In this document: positions 46,894-54,458 of the stretch, in pieces
How positions within the stretch are numbered: the stretch's first letter is position 1
Layout: every line of letters begins with the position of its first letter
Source: a virus
Virus record (IMG/VR): IMGVR_UViG_3300050343_000266
Coordinates: 1 to 64,000 of that record
Length of the DNA stretch: 64,000 bases
Reading direction: 5' to 3' (one strand)
Made by a program: the position numbers and the translations under genes
The notes under the pieces: generated by a model
Told to the model about the DNA's origin: nothing
Database searches by the model: none
What the model saw: only the letters and a program-made list of their open reading frames with translations

Positions 46894-47553
46894 TTAGTAG
46901 TCAGGCACAGGGTCTACTTCGCCGTAGCCCTTTGCTTGGCCCGTTGTTCGAGCTTGAGAATTAGATCTCTCCTTTTCTTTGCGAGTAGTGAAGTCGTTTG
47001 CAACGATTGCACGGTAAGGACTTGCGTCACCTTCCTTTCGGTATTCACGAAGATAGCCATGGACGCATATGCCACGTCCACTGCGGATTCGATCGCTAAG
47101 TTTAGACTTCCTGCTTTCATGGAGTTCCATAAAGAGCCAGGTAGTGACGTCAGCGTTATCTAGGGTAGTCCCAATTTTGGTTGCGATTTGTCCATTCTTC
47201 CGTTCTTTAATATCGTTTGATCCAAAGAATGCATTACCCAGGACAACCTGATTGCAATACATATCCTGTGGGATGTTGAACTCGACGGTAGTCACCATCA
47301 GATCCAATGGCTGTGCTGTGTCTTCAGAGAAAACAAGGTAGCCAGTGATCAGTGCACGATTACCTTTCTTCCATTCGAGGAACGAATCGAGCTTGGGACC
47401 GGATCTGTCGTAACAGAGAACTCGGAGTTTGACCTCGTTGTCACCACTGCCAGCGGGGATAACAGCATCAGCCCCGCGATAGTCCAACCCATAAGCATTG
47501 ATCGGATCTGAAATAATGGATCTGAGTTCAACTGTGGCTGCGATAAAATTCAT
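46894..47553 (-). CDS. ssb: Single-stranded DNA-binding protein
   Basis: 219 residues. Two OB-fold-like stretches: RALITGYLVFSEDTAQPLDL...VTTVEFNI, and QVVLGNAFFGSNDIKERKNG, TTWLFMELHESRKSKLSDRI, then RGICVHGYLREYRKEG. The second has the typical order of bacterial SSB (G-N-x-x-x-D, W, L-x-x-G-x-x-V-x-V-x-G-x-L). The C-terminus is a disordered linker ending EVDPVPDY. It protects single strands during replication. A terminator follows. Confidence 0.72.
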   Translation of the reverse strand: MNFIAATVELRSIISDPINAYGLDYRGADAVIPAGSGDNEVKLRVLCYDRSGPKLDSFLEWKKGNRALITGYLVFSEDTAQPLDLMVTTVEFNIPQDMYCNQVVLGNAFFGSNDIKERKNGQIATKIGTTLDNADVTTWLFMELHESRKSKLSDRIRSGRGICVHGYLREYRKEGDASPYRAIVANDFTTRKEKERSNSQARTTGQAKGYGEVDPVPDY

Positions 47554-47589
47554 TATTGCCTATATATTTATCAGTCTTTAATATAAGCA

Positions 47590-48213
47590 TTATGACCACA
47601 TGGCGCGAGATATAGTTGGTAATTCTGTGTCAAGAATCTCTCCGATCTGTCTAGCAATTTGTGAGTGCTCGACTTGAGTCCCATGACTGGCCCGCAGATC
47701 AATATAGTGCAGCCAACTTCGTATAGTACCTGACATATACATCCTAGTTTTGGTACTTAATGGAAGGACGTTACGTGCACATTCTTTGGCAACACCGTAG
47801 GCAAGCAGCTTTTTATATAGAGAATTGGATTTATCATTATGCAAGGTGATCATATCTTGCAGCTCTTCTGATAGCTCTTCAGGAAAATCATCAATAGAAT
47901 TTTGGCGATTATTTAAGTCCTGTCTACGAAGTTGGGGTACTTCTATTTCAGTGACTTCCGCGTAGCGCTGAGAGAACTCTTGAAATGAGAACGATCTGTG
48001 CCTGAGGATTTGCGCTCCAATAGCTCTTGTAGTCTGAATCTCGACGCACATGGACGCCATTTCGAATGGACTCCAGTGCTTGTGCTTGATGAGATATTTG
48101 ATGAGACGTTCGACATTGGGATTATCCTCGTTAGCTGGATTTGATACTCGGGCAAGTTTGCCGATTAATCTTTCGGCATCAGGTGTTACCCATACCAGTT
48201 TAGCTGTGTGCAT
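47590..48213 (-). CDS. thyX: Flavin-dependent thymidylate synthase ThyX
   Basis: 207 residues with the ThyX signature RHRSFSFQEFSQRY (R-H-R-x7-S-x-R-Y), HKHWSPFEMASMCVEIQTT before it and TRMYMSGTIRSWLHYIDLRA with SHGTQVEHSQIARQ after it. It makes dTMP from dUMP with FAD, NADPH and methylene-tetrahydrofolate. With NrdA/NrdB and MazG it supplies DNA precursors. Full length. Confidence 0.97.
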   Translation of the reverse strand: MHTAKLVWVTPDAERLIGKLARVSNPANEDNPNVERLIKYLIKHKHWSPFEMASMCVEIQTTRAIGAQILRHRSFSFQEFSQRYAEVTEIEVPQLRRQDLNNRQNSIDDFPEELSEELQDMITLHNDKSNSLYKKLLAYGVAKECARNVLPLSTKTRMYMSGTIRSWLHYIDLRASHGTQVEHSQIARQIGEILDTELPTISRAMWS

Positions 48214-48322
48214 GAATTGCTAGGAGTTGACGTAATTGTTTGACAGTTAATTTATTTGCACGTTCTCTGACGTAGAGACAGAGATCGTCTATGTAATCAC
48301 TCTTCAGTTTTGATTTTGCCAT
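48200..48322 (-). CDS. Small hypothetical protein
   Basis: 40 residues: MAKSKLKSDYIDDLCLYVRE, RANKLTVKQLRQLLAIHAHS. It overlaps the end of the upstream gene and the ThyX start by 14 bases, a sign of translational coupling. Helical and basic. Unknown. Confidence 0.45.
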   Translation of the reverse strand: MAKSKLKSDYIDDLCLYVRERANKLTVKQLRQLLAIHAHS

Positions 48323-48584
48323 ATAAATTTGGTCGTATTTTTCCGTAACCAGACTGAATTTTAATTAATTCACCTATGCCTTTGAGCTTATCGTAGTAAG
48401 CATCAAAGATATCTACCATTGTGTAGGCACGAACTACATCATAAGCAGTAGTTCCAGCAACAATGTAAGTAACGATATGGCAATCAGATGGTAAGTCGCT
48501 GTCAACAAAGGTCTTGGGATTAATCTCTTGGTCTACTATTTGAATCTTGATCTTTTCTTTAACGGTAAATTCAAGCGGTGGCAT
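48297..48584 (-). CDS. Hypothetical protein
   Basis: 95 residues from MPPLEFTVKEKIKIQIVDQE (ATG 48584). Then CHIVTYIVAGTTAYDVVRAY, VDIFDAYYDKLKGIGELIKI and QSGYGKIRPNLYGKIKTEE. The frame is open upstream to 48656 inside NrdB, but that is unlikely. This small alpha/beta protein lies directly after NrdB and may belong to its operon. Confidence 0.55.
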   Translation of the reverse strand: MPPLEFTVKEKIKIQIVDQEINPKTFVDSDLPSDCHIVTYIVAGTTAYDVVRAYTMVDIFDAYYDKLKGIGELIKIQSGYGKIRPNLYGKIKTEE

Positions 48585-48585
48585 A

Positions 48586-49317
48586 TTAAGCGTACTGAGG
48601 TAAGTTTTGGTTGGCAGTCTCAAAAAACGCTGGCATTCTTGAGGCGCGAGTATCAATTAATCCTTCTGCTTTACCTCTGGAGTAGAGCGAATCTGAATTC
48701 GCCAGCCAGAAGTTAGACGACAGATGCTTATGCTCTGCTTCACCTTTAAGGGATTGAAGGCACCAAGCAACCGTAGCTCGCCTAAGGTTATTGAGGGTTT
48801 TGTCAGACTTAAGTCCAAGCGCTTCACACACGAGTGTGTTCGCTGCGACATGGGTCTGTTCGTCTCTTGAGATGTCGGCAGATGTTGTGCGTAATCCTGT
48901 ATCTCCCAGTCGTCGGAAGATGGGCAGTAAGACGAAGAAGACTGATCTCTCAAGTACCACAGCTTTGAGAACAGGATGGCGGTCCAACTCAAGCCAGGTT
49001 TTACAAATGTGTGCAGCTTCTTTCTCAAACCGAGGGGAGACTCCGTGTGCAGCAGCTGCGAAATTAAGGGCAATGTCATGTTTCTCTTCATCAACAACGT
49101 TAGAAGCAAGTAGTTCCTTACAGCCTTTAACGTCAGGCAGATCGCCCTTCATAGCGTCAGTAATAAAATCACCAACGGGAATCTCAAGACAACGTAGCGC
49201 TAATGCACGTTGAATGACTTCTTCGCCACCATCAAGTAGCTGACCAGCTGATACTTGAACCGGAGTCCAGGTACGCTTGCGCTGGTGAAGATGAATGTAA
49301 GGAGTTTCTGCTTTCAT
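48586..49317 (-). CDS. nrdB: Ribonucleotide reductase class I beta subunit
   Basis: 243 residues, shorter than the usual 320-375. Di-iron ligands are visible as VVDEEKHDIALNF (E-E-x2-H) and SADISRDEQTHVAANTLVCE (D-E-x2-H). The fold matches ferritin-like RNR small subunits of cyanopodovirus type. The tail lacks the long C-terminus of bacterial NrdB. It makes the radical for NrdA, which is the next gene upstream at 18 bases. Confidence 0.82.
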   Translation of the reverse strand: MKAETPYIHLHQRKRTWTPVQVSAGQLLDGGEEVIQRALALRCLEIPVGDFITDAMKGDLPDVKGCKELLASNVVDEEKHDIALNFAAAAHGVSPRFEKEAAHICKTWLELDRHPVLKAVVLERSVFFVLLPIFRRLGDTGLRTTSADISRDEQTHVAANTLVCEALGLKSDKTLNNLRRATVAWCLQSLKGEAEHKHLSSNFWLANSDSLYSRGKAEGLIDTRASRMPAFFETANQNLPQYA

Positions 49318-49334
49318 TGGATTGGGTATAAGGT

Positions 49335-50759
49335 TTACTCAGCGCAGCCAACACAGGCTGCAGGGTCATTAAAGATGTTGATAATGCCGTCATCATCGGC
49401 GTCACCGTCGTTGAATCCGAACATAGTTCCAAAATCACCGTCTAGTGCAGCAAGTGCATCATCTTTTGCCTGCGTATTCTGCATAACTTGCAAGCTGTAG
49501 TACAGCGAAGTTTGGGGAGAATCAAGCCAAGCTTCAATGAAGTTATCGTCATAAGTAACAACGTCGCTCCATGAATTGAAACTATAGCCATGTGCCAGGC
49601 CGGTGCGTTTAAGCATTTCCATAATGCCATCGACTACACGTTTGTAGTTGTCCCAGCCAACTGAATCGGCTGTTTCAACTTCTCCGTAATCGAATGTTTC
49701 GACACCGAATGTAGAGCTGTCCCTATCCACTGTGCGTCCGATTGGCGGTGCAATTTCGGGGGCCGTGGTATAGCCAGCTCGGTCTGTGTAACGGTAACTA
49801 CATGAGGCAGTTGGTGCAATAGCAAAGCAGCGATCCATATTGGCTCGTTCTGCAATAGCTGCTGCTGAATCAACACCTAGCTGAAGTTCTTTAACTATCT
49901 TACGTGCTTCTGGAGTCGTAATGTAATCACCTTCGGGATACAAATGTGCAGTAAGTGCTTCGCCAAACTGCTCGTAAGTGACGTTCTCTAGAGCCAATAG
50001 GTTTGCTAGTCCAAGCATGCCTAGTCCTACCTGACGATCCTCCTGTTGAGTGAGATACTCACCTGTTTTTTCGACACCAGTTTTTGAATGCAGATCAATA
50101 AGCTCTGACATTCCCGCAATAAATGCGGACGGAATATCTTCAGGACGACAAGCCCCCAAGTTTATATGTTCTAAAAGACAGGTTCCACGGCTCTTGAGAA
50201 AAACCTCAAGGCAAACGTTGGCATAAATACGCTCACCATGCTGATCACTGCGGATCTTGGCAAGCCAGATATCACCACGAGCAATGCCTTTGAGGATTGC
50301 ATCTTTGACTGCAGGCTTGGCCATGTCCCACATGACGTTAGACAAGTTAATGCAACGCTTAGCCCAAGGGATTTCGTGCCTAGGCATATTGATGAACTCA
50401 AGGATGTCCTTATGGTTCAAATCGAGGTGAAGCACCACAGCGCCGTTCTTGTAGACCCCACCTCTACGTAGCTGCTCATTCAAACAGCTATAGATTTTGC
50501 CGAATGAACAAGGCCCAGAACTTACTAGCCCTTTACCGTTGTCATGCCCGGCAGGACGAATCTTGGAAAGATGTACAGCAACCCCCGCCCCGAAGCGTAA
50601 TCCGTGACTCACGTAGCGCCAGCTGGCCTCGATTCCGTTATCACCAGTCATGCTGTCATCCACAACAAATACTGTGCAGCTAACTGGTAAACGACTAGCT
50701 GGATCATCAATCCAATTTTGTACACGTCCAGTGCGTGCAATCACTTGCTTATTTTCCAT
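49335..50759 (-). CDS. nrdA: Ribonucleotide reductase class I alpha subunit
   Basis: 474 residues. RLPVSCTVFVVDDSM holds the first redox Cys, LRFGAGVAVHLSKIRPAG the substrate loop, HINLGACRPEDIPSAF the second conserved Cys, CFAIAPTASCSYRYTDRAG the phosphate-binding loop, and DPAACVGCAE the C-terminal C-x2-C reductant. There is no N-terminal ATP-cone, so it lacks overall activity control by dATP, as in other phage enzymes. It reduces ribonucleotides for phage DNA synthesis. Confidence 0.92.
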   Translation of the reverse strand: MENKQVIARTGRVQNWIDDPASRLPVSCTVFVVDDSMTGDNGIEASWRYVSHGLRFGAGVAVHLSKIRPAGHDNGKGLVSSGPCSFGKIYSCLNEQLRRGGVYKNGAVVLHLDLNHKDILEFINMPRHEIPWAKRCINLSNVMWDMAKPAVKDAILKGIARGDIWLAKIRSDQHGERIYANVCLEVFLKSRGTCLLEHINLGACRPEDIPSAFIAGMSELIDLHSKTGVEKTGEYLTQQEDRQVGLGMLGLANLLALENVTYEQFGEALTAHLYPEGDYITTPEARKIVKELQLGVDSAAAIAERANMDRCFAIAPTASCSYRYTDRAGYTTAPEIAPPIGRTVDRDSSTFGVETFDYGEVETADSVGWDNYKRVVDGIMEMLKRTGLAHGYSFNSWSDVVTYDDNFIEAWLDSPQTSLYYSLQVMQNTQAKDDALAALDGDFGTMFGFNDGDADDDGIINIFNDPAACVGCAE

Positions 50760-51192
50760 TGGTGTCGTAGTAGTTAAGTTGAGGTTTAGGTAGGCAGTCG
50801 CCTAGATCGGGCGGTAAATACGATGGACCTTTAAGGACCTTTCCGTCTTCTCTGTAAATTGGCTTTCCTTGTTCATCTAGTTTACTGAGATTAGACTCAT
50901 AAACGAGTTGCATAGCCTTATCTAAATCGATGCCATAAGTAGCAGCAAATTGATAGCAAACAAAGACAAGGTCTGATAGTTCTTTAACAAGTTCTTCTCT
51001 ACGTTTTGTGTTTTCAGGATCAGCAAAGCATTCATCGGCAGCAGTCATAAACTCCTGGCCCTCTTCAGCTATTAATCGTAGCTGCATATCCCATAAATTC
51101 TTCTTAATAAATCCAAACCTAGAGATATTGTCAAGAGTTTCTTGATTAAAAATCTCTCTGAATTTACGTGCTTGATCAAGTAATGTCATCAT
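50749..51192 (-). CDS. mazG: MazG-like nucleotide pyrophosphohydrolase
   Basis: 147 residues. The all-alpha NTP pyrophosphatase motif: LWDMQLRLIAEEGQEFMTAA (E-E-x2-E), then REELVKELSDLVFVCYQFAA (E-x2-D) and YGIDLDKAMQLVYESNLSKL. Cyanophage MazG hydrolyses dNTPs in vitro; the role in altering host ppGpp is debated. It overlaps IF-1 on one side and NrdA on the other, so all three are one operon. Confidence 0.9.
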   Translation of the reverse strand: MMTLLDQARKFREIFNQETLDNISRFGFIKKNLWDMQLRLIAEEGQEFMTAADECFADPENTKRREELVKELSDLVFVCYQFAATYGIDLDKAMQLVYESNLSKLDEQGKPIYREDGKVLKGPSYLPPDLGDCLPKPQLNYYDTNGK

Positions 51193-51416
51193 TATTCCCT
51201 GAATGTGATGCGTCCTCTTGTTAAATCAAAAGGACTAAGTTCTACGGTAACTCGATCACCAACCAAGAGCTGGATCTTACGTGTTACCAATTTTCCTGAT
51301 GCTCTACACAAACACTTATGTTCTGCTGGCTCATCTAGTTCAACATTGAAGTATCCGTTGCCGCTCTCCTTAAAGATGACACCTTTCGTTTCAATGACAT
51401 TTGCTTTTTTGCTCAT
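51192..51416 (-). CDS. infA: Translation initiation factor IF-1 homologue
   Basis: 74 residues, the usual IF-1 length. VIETKGVIFKESGNGYFNVE, a central basic SGKLVTRKIQLLVGDRVTVE and LSPFDLTRGRITFRE match the S1/OB fold of bacterial IF-1, with the nearly fixed G-D-x-V-x-V-E-x-(S/T)-P-(Y/F)-D-L-T-x-G-R-I-x-F-R end. IF-1 binds the A site of the 30S subunit during initiation. The loop contains an unusual HKCLCRASGK with two Cys. It is coupled to MazG (stop and start overlap). Phage-borne IF-1 is uncommon. Confidence 0.9.
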   Translation of the reverse strand: MSKKANVIETKGVIFKESGNGYFNVELDEPAEHKCLCRASGKLVTRKIQLLVGDRVTVELSPFDLTRGRITFRE

Positions 51417-51564
51417 ATTCTTTTACAGATTTGAAATATAGTTTGTTGTATTTAACGATCATCTCGTTAATTACTTCGCGGTCGTCAAGCTCATCAATAG
51501 CAATTAGGTGCTGAGAGCATCCATGAAGCTCACCAATAAGGAGTAAGTATTGTTCAGGCAGCAT
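51391..51564 (-). CDS. Small hypothetical protein
   Basis: 57 residues: MLPEQYLLLIGELHGCSQHL, IAIDELDDREVINEMIVKYN, KLYFKSVKEYEQKSKCH. Helical. It overlaps the IF-1 start by 26 bases and the next upstream gene by 11. Unknown. Confidence 0.5.
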   Translation of the reverse strand: MLPEQYLLLIGELHGCSQHLIAIDELDDREVINEMIVKYNKLYFKSVKEYEQKSKCH

Positions 51565-51769
51565 TAAAACCTTTTATTTTTTTGTGTTTCTTTTTGTCTT
51601 TCTTATACAGATTATGTGGCCCAATTTTACAAAGCTGCTCATCGCTTTCCTTAGAAAGGATAGAACACATTTGATCTACTGCCATGGCAAATATACCTGC
51701 ATGAGACAGTTTGGCAACCATGTGATGTGAAAGATCAAATATAAACTCTTCACGCTCGTTTTCTGTCAT
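51554..51769 (-). CDS. Small hypothetical protein (paralogue of 53350-53580)
   Basis: 71 residues: MTENEREEFIFDLSHHMVAK, LSHAGIFAMAVDQMCSILSK, then a Lys-rich tail KKDKKKHKKIKGFNAA. The opening (E-R-E-x-(F/Y)-I-F-D) and the A-M-A-V...C pattern are shared with 53350-53580. A small regulator or inhibitor is possible. Confidence 0.5.
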   Translation of the reverse strand: MTENEREEFIFDLSHHMVAKLSHAGIFAMAVDQMCSILSKESDEQLCKIGPHNLYKKDKKKHKKIKGFNAA

Positions 51770-52110
51770 TCTGGATGTGCGTAAGTGTAGGCATCGAGTG
51801 TTGCTTGGAGGTGCTCAATAATTGAGTTAGCTCCCACGAATCGTTCAACAGATTCTTCTCTATAGTCACAATCTTCATCGCCGTCTTCATCTAGTCGGCA
51901 GGAAACCTCCTCATGAACGACAACGAGTGTTGGTGACAGTTCCACCGATAACTCCTCCGCCAACGCTGTAGGGCCGCCTGAGGGCGCTTTAAGAGGGACA
52001 AAGTCCAACTCAGCCGCTTCGTTTTCCGTGAGAGTTTTGACGTGGTCCTTGAGACGATCGCAAGGAGCACACCCGTCTTGGGTAAAAACATAGAGCTTGT
52101 AGTTTTTCAT
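51766..52110 (-). CDS. Thioredoxin/glutaredoxin-like protein
   Basis: 114 residues from MKNYKLYVFTQDGCAPCDRL (ATG 52110). The C-A-P-C active site follows the first strand, and VELSPTLVVVHEE has the cis-Pro after Ser. A Cys/Asp-rich loop (CRLDEDGDEDCDYREES) is unusual. It may reduce the phage ribonucleotide reductase, or serve the T7-type polymerase as host thioredoxin does for T7. The second idea is an inference. The open frame upstream to 52152 looks untranslated. Confidence 0.78.
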   Translation of the reverse strand: MKNYKLYVFTQDGCAPCDRLKDHVKTLTENEAAELDFVPLKAPSGGPTALAEELSVELSPTLVVVHEEVSCRLDEDGDEDCDYREESVERFVGANSIIEHLQATLDAYTYAHPE

Positions 52111-52117
52111 CATTGTT

Positions 52118-52426
52118 TTAGGCAGGATTACCATCAGTGAAATAGAAACCACCGATACAGTTCTCGTTATTTGATATTACTAAATGTCGTGCATGTTGAT
52201 AACATCTCATACCCATATGATAGGAAATCATGACGGGATCACCGACAATTACGGTGTCTAATCGGTCGCACATAATTAAACGAACTGCAGGTGGTTTGCG
52301 TTTGTACTGAATCTCTGCGTCATAGGCAAGGTGGGAGTCTTCGTTGAGTGTGTTTGGGTTGAAAACAGTTCGAACTCTGGGAGCAGTCACAGGGATTGCT
52401 TCCATTTCAGACATTAGTTTTTTCAT
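52118..52426 (-). CDS. Hypothetical protein
   Basis: 102 residues: AIPVTAPRVRTVFNPNTLNE, RKPPAVRLIMCDRLDTVIVG, MISYHMGMRCYQHARHLVIS. Beta-rich. Overlaps the upstream gene's end. No family recognised. Confidence 0.5.
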   Translation of the reverse strand: MKKLMSEMEAIPVTAPRVRTVFNPNTLNEDSHLAYDAEIQYKRKPPAVRLIMCDRLDTVIVGDPVMISYHMGMRCYQHARHLVISNNENCIGGFYFTDGNPA

Positions 52427-52620
52427 TCGTCGGCAAAGGTTATATCAATTAGTTGGGATTCTTCGAAGAGCAGCTCTTGTACAGCACCGCTCTCGATCTC
52501 TTCTTCGCTGAAATGCCAGTCTGCAAGGTTCTCTAAGTAGTAGTTAACCTCGTCATGGATATTGTTATCCAATGCACAGCGCAGGAATGTACGGAAATGA
52601 TCTCGTTGTACTTCAGTCAT
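52423..52620 (-). CDS. Small acidic protein (paralogue of 52617-52835)
   Basis: 65 residues: MTEVQRDHFRTFLRCALDNN, IHDEVNYYLENLADWHFSEE. The opening resembles the next upstream gene (Q-x2-(H/R)-F-R-(T/S)-F-L). Strongly acidic C-terminus. These look like tandem duplicates. Confidence 0.5.
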   Translation of the reverse strand: MTEVQRDHFRTFLRCALDNNIHDEVNYYLENLADWHFSEEEIESGAVQELLFEESQLIDITFADE

Positions 52621-52835
52621 GATCTTCCAAAAGGGTCAGGTGTCCATTGAAATGAAATATTTGAAGCATCTTCTATAAATGCTTCTTCGAGTTCCTCATA
52701 TCCCTTGTCAGAAAGGTCATCCTGTAAATGAGGTGAGTTGTCTATGTAGACAGGAATGAGTTGTTCTATTTGACGCATGAGTGAGTTTGCAAGAAATGAT
52801 CGAAACCGTGTTTGTTCTTGTACTGTAAGTTTCAT
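52617..52835 (-). CDS. Small acidic protein
   Basis: 72 residues from MKLTVQEQTRFRSFLANSLM (ATG 52835). Then LIPVYIDNSPHLQDDLSDKG and YEELEEAFIEDASNISFQWT. Similar at the start to 52423-52620. The frame is open to 52865, but ATG 52835 overlaps the upstream stop, as in the rest of this run. Confidence 0.5.
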   Translation of the reverse strand: MKLTVQEQTRFRSFLANSLMRQIEQLIPVYIDNSPHLQDDLSDKGYEELEEAFIEDASNISFQWTPDPFGRS

Positions 52836-52975
52836 TCGTTTGTAATTAGACGGTATGTTGTACAACGCTTGCTGTTAGCCACACGTTGCTTGAGCAAAGC
52901 CAATTCTTTTTTGGCAAGTTCTTCATCCTCAAAGGATTCTTTGGTGACCCAGACTTGTTGTTGAATGTGAATCAT
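52832..52975 (-). CDS. Small hypothetical protein
   Basis: 47 residues: MIHIQQQVWVTKESFEDEEL, AKKELALLKQRVANSKRCTT, YRLITNE. A strand-helix-strand shape. Overlaps both neighbours by four bases. Confidence 0.5.
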   Translation of the reverse strand: MIHIQQQVWVTKESFEDEELAKKELALLKQRVANSKRCTTYRLITNE

Positions 52976-53193
52976 GAGTTAGGCAGGTGCAGTTTTAGCG
53001 GAGGTAGATACTTTTTCTCAGCAAGGTACACTTCGACTTCCTGGCGCTGATCGCTAGTGAGATAACCAAACATGATGTTGAGTATCTGGTTGAGATAGTG
53101 CGTAGGAAATTCTGGTGAGTCTTGGGCCAGTGCTGCGTGGCACAGGAGTACGACATCGAGCACGTCATAGTCGGGCAGTTTGTCAACGTTCAT
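52972..53193 (-). CDS. Small hypothetical protein
   Basis: 73 residues from MNVDKLPDYDVLDVVLLCHA (ATG 53193). Then FPTHYLNQILNIMFGYLTSD and QRQEVEVYLAEKKYLPPLKL. Helical. Overlaps neighbours. No family recognised. Confidence 0.5.
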   Translation of the reverse strand: MNVDKLPDYDVLDVVLLCHAALAQDSPEFPTHYLNQILNIMFGYLTSDQRQEVEVYLAEKKYLPPLKLHLPNS

Positions 53194-53353
53194 TTGTAAA
53201 TTTGATGTATTCGGTGGGATTTTCTGCAAAGTAATCAAGAAGTTCAAGTAGCCGACATGCTGTTATGTGCTCCCCATCAATAGATAATTGGAGGAGCACA
53301 CTGTTGAGGTAACGTCTAGCAGCCAGCAGTTCGGTAACTGCTCGTGATGTCAT
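53183..53353 (-). CDS. Small hypothetical protein
   Basis: 56 residues: MTSRAVTELLAARRYLNSVL, LQLSIDGEHITACRLLELLD, YFAENPTEYIKFTNER. Helical. Overlaps its neighbours; part of the run of small genes at 51.4-54.6 kb. Confidence 0.5.
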   Translation of the reverse strand: MTSRAVTELLAARRYLNSVLLQLSIDGEHITACRLLELLDYFAENPTEYIKFTNER

Positions 53354-53580
53354 TCGTCTTCTTCTTCTTCCTCTTCTTTCTTTTGTAGCTGCAATTGAGT
53401 TTGAGCATATTCAGAAACACAGCCATCGACAATCCATTCAAGAGTCTCAGCTTCGAGTTGTTCTAATGCCATTGCACAGACAGAACATCGTATAGCCATT
53501 GTCATTGTTGGATAGTTATCGATGAGATAAGCGTCAATATCAAAGATGTATTCACGCTCGTAGTCAGTTTTTACAGGCAT
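53350..53580 (-). CDS. Small hypothetical protein with Glu-rich tail
   Basis: 76 residues: KTDYEREYIFDIDAYLIDNY, MTMAIRCSVCAMALEQLEAE, then LQKKEEEEEEDE. The C-S-V-C pair is notable. Related at its start to 51554-51769. Confidence 0.5.
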   Translation of the reverse strand: MPVKTDYEREYIFDIDAYLIDNYPTMTMAIRCSVCAMALEQLEAETLEWIVDGCVSEYAQTQLQLQKKEEEEEEDE

Positions 53581-54227
53581 TAGAAGTTCTCCTCTTCTGT
53601 GTCAGCAGGCAATGCACGTAAGTCATCTAGGACAGTGACTTCAGTAGGAACACCGGATATCTCTGCAGACAGGATTTGTACTGCATCTGTAACGCTTCTG
53701 ATGATGCCTTCCTTGTCTCTGTCAGAACGCAAGTCGCGAAGCTGCTCATACATATGATTGTCAGAAACACGCTCGCCATCTAGATAGATGTTGGCGAAGG
53801 AAGGACGCTTGCCTTGATCACCACGCTTGGACCAGAAGGTGAATGGTGTGTTGAAGTCATACATTCCTGACCCCATGATTCCCATCAGAGCTGTGACGAC
53901 AGCTTGTGACCACATGGTCTCGACACCAGAAGTGAAGCAAAGCTTGATACCATTAGGACCACGCAGCTTGAGATTTAGCTTTGATGCTTTGAATGTACCA
54001 ATGTCATGAACAATTTCAATGCCATAGCAGACAACATTTTTGAATGATTGTAGTGGCTTGCCGTTTGCTTGATTAAGAAGAGCAATGGGCTTGGAGTCTT
54101 TGTAGAAGAAAAATACAGCGTCAGATTCTTTCATTACGCCAACTCCAATAAGTAGGTCGTAATCAACTGGCGCAGATAGACCACCAGTAAACTCAGAAAT
54201 AATTGAAGCAGGATTAGCGATTGTCAT
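53580..54227 (-). CDS. Hypothetical protein with acidic Phe tail
   Basis: 215 residues: LSAPVDYDLLIGVGVMKESD, VVCYGIEIVHDIGTFKASKL, WSKRGDQGKRPSFANIYLDG. It ends DTEEENF, an acidic tail with terminal Phe as in single-strand-binding proteins. The body is beta-rich. First gene after a terminator hairpin, so it probably heads its own transcript toward RNR. A DNA-binding role is a guess from the tail. Confidence 0.5.
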   Translation of the reverse strand: MTIANPASIISEFTGGLSAPVDYDLLIGVGVMKESDAVFFFYKDSKPIALLNQANGKPLQSFKNVVCYGIEIVHDIGTFKASKLNLKLRGPNGIKLCFTSGVETMWSQAVVTALMGIMGSGMYDFNTPFTFWSKRGDQGKRPSFANIYLDGERVSDNHMYEQLRDLRSDRDKEGIIRSVTDAVQILSAEISGVPTEVTVLDDLRALPADTEEENF

Positions 54228-54269
54228 AGTAAAAAGTAAGTGAATGCCATATAGGCAATAGAAAATAGA

Positions 54270-54285
54270 GGACCCATTAGGGTCC
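54270..54285 (-). terminator. Hairpin terminator with TAAT loop
   Basis: GGACCC and GGGTCC, six perfect pairs around a four-base loop (TAAT on the - strand), followed by TCTATTTTCTATT. One of a family of four. Confidence 0.65.
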
Positions 54286-54290
54286 GTATA

Positions 54291-54455
54291 TCAGCGGTTT
54301 CGAGCAGGATCTAAAGCCATTAGCCGATTGGCTTGTGCTTGGCAGCGATCAGCTACAAGTTGATAAACCTCTTGTGGGTTATCAGCTTCATGCTCTTGAA
54401 TTAATTGCACCAGGAAATGCATAAACAATCCTGTTAGCTCTCTTGTATTTGTCAT
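54291..54455 (-). CDS. Small hypothetical protein
   Basis: 54 residues: MTNTRELTGLFMHFLVQLIQ, EHEADNPQEVYQLVADRCQA, QANRLMALDPARNR. All-helical. It ends just before a terminator hairpin. Confidence 0.5.
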   Translation of the reverse strand: MTNTRELTGLFMHFLVQLIQEHEADNPQEVYQLVADRCQAQANRLMALDPARNR

Positions 54456-54458
54456 TCG

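Noticed and set aside
48791-49213. 140-codon open frame antisense to NrdB
   Set aside because: The NrdB frame has its iron-ligand motifs; the antisense frame has Ser-rich random sequence.
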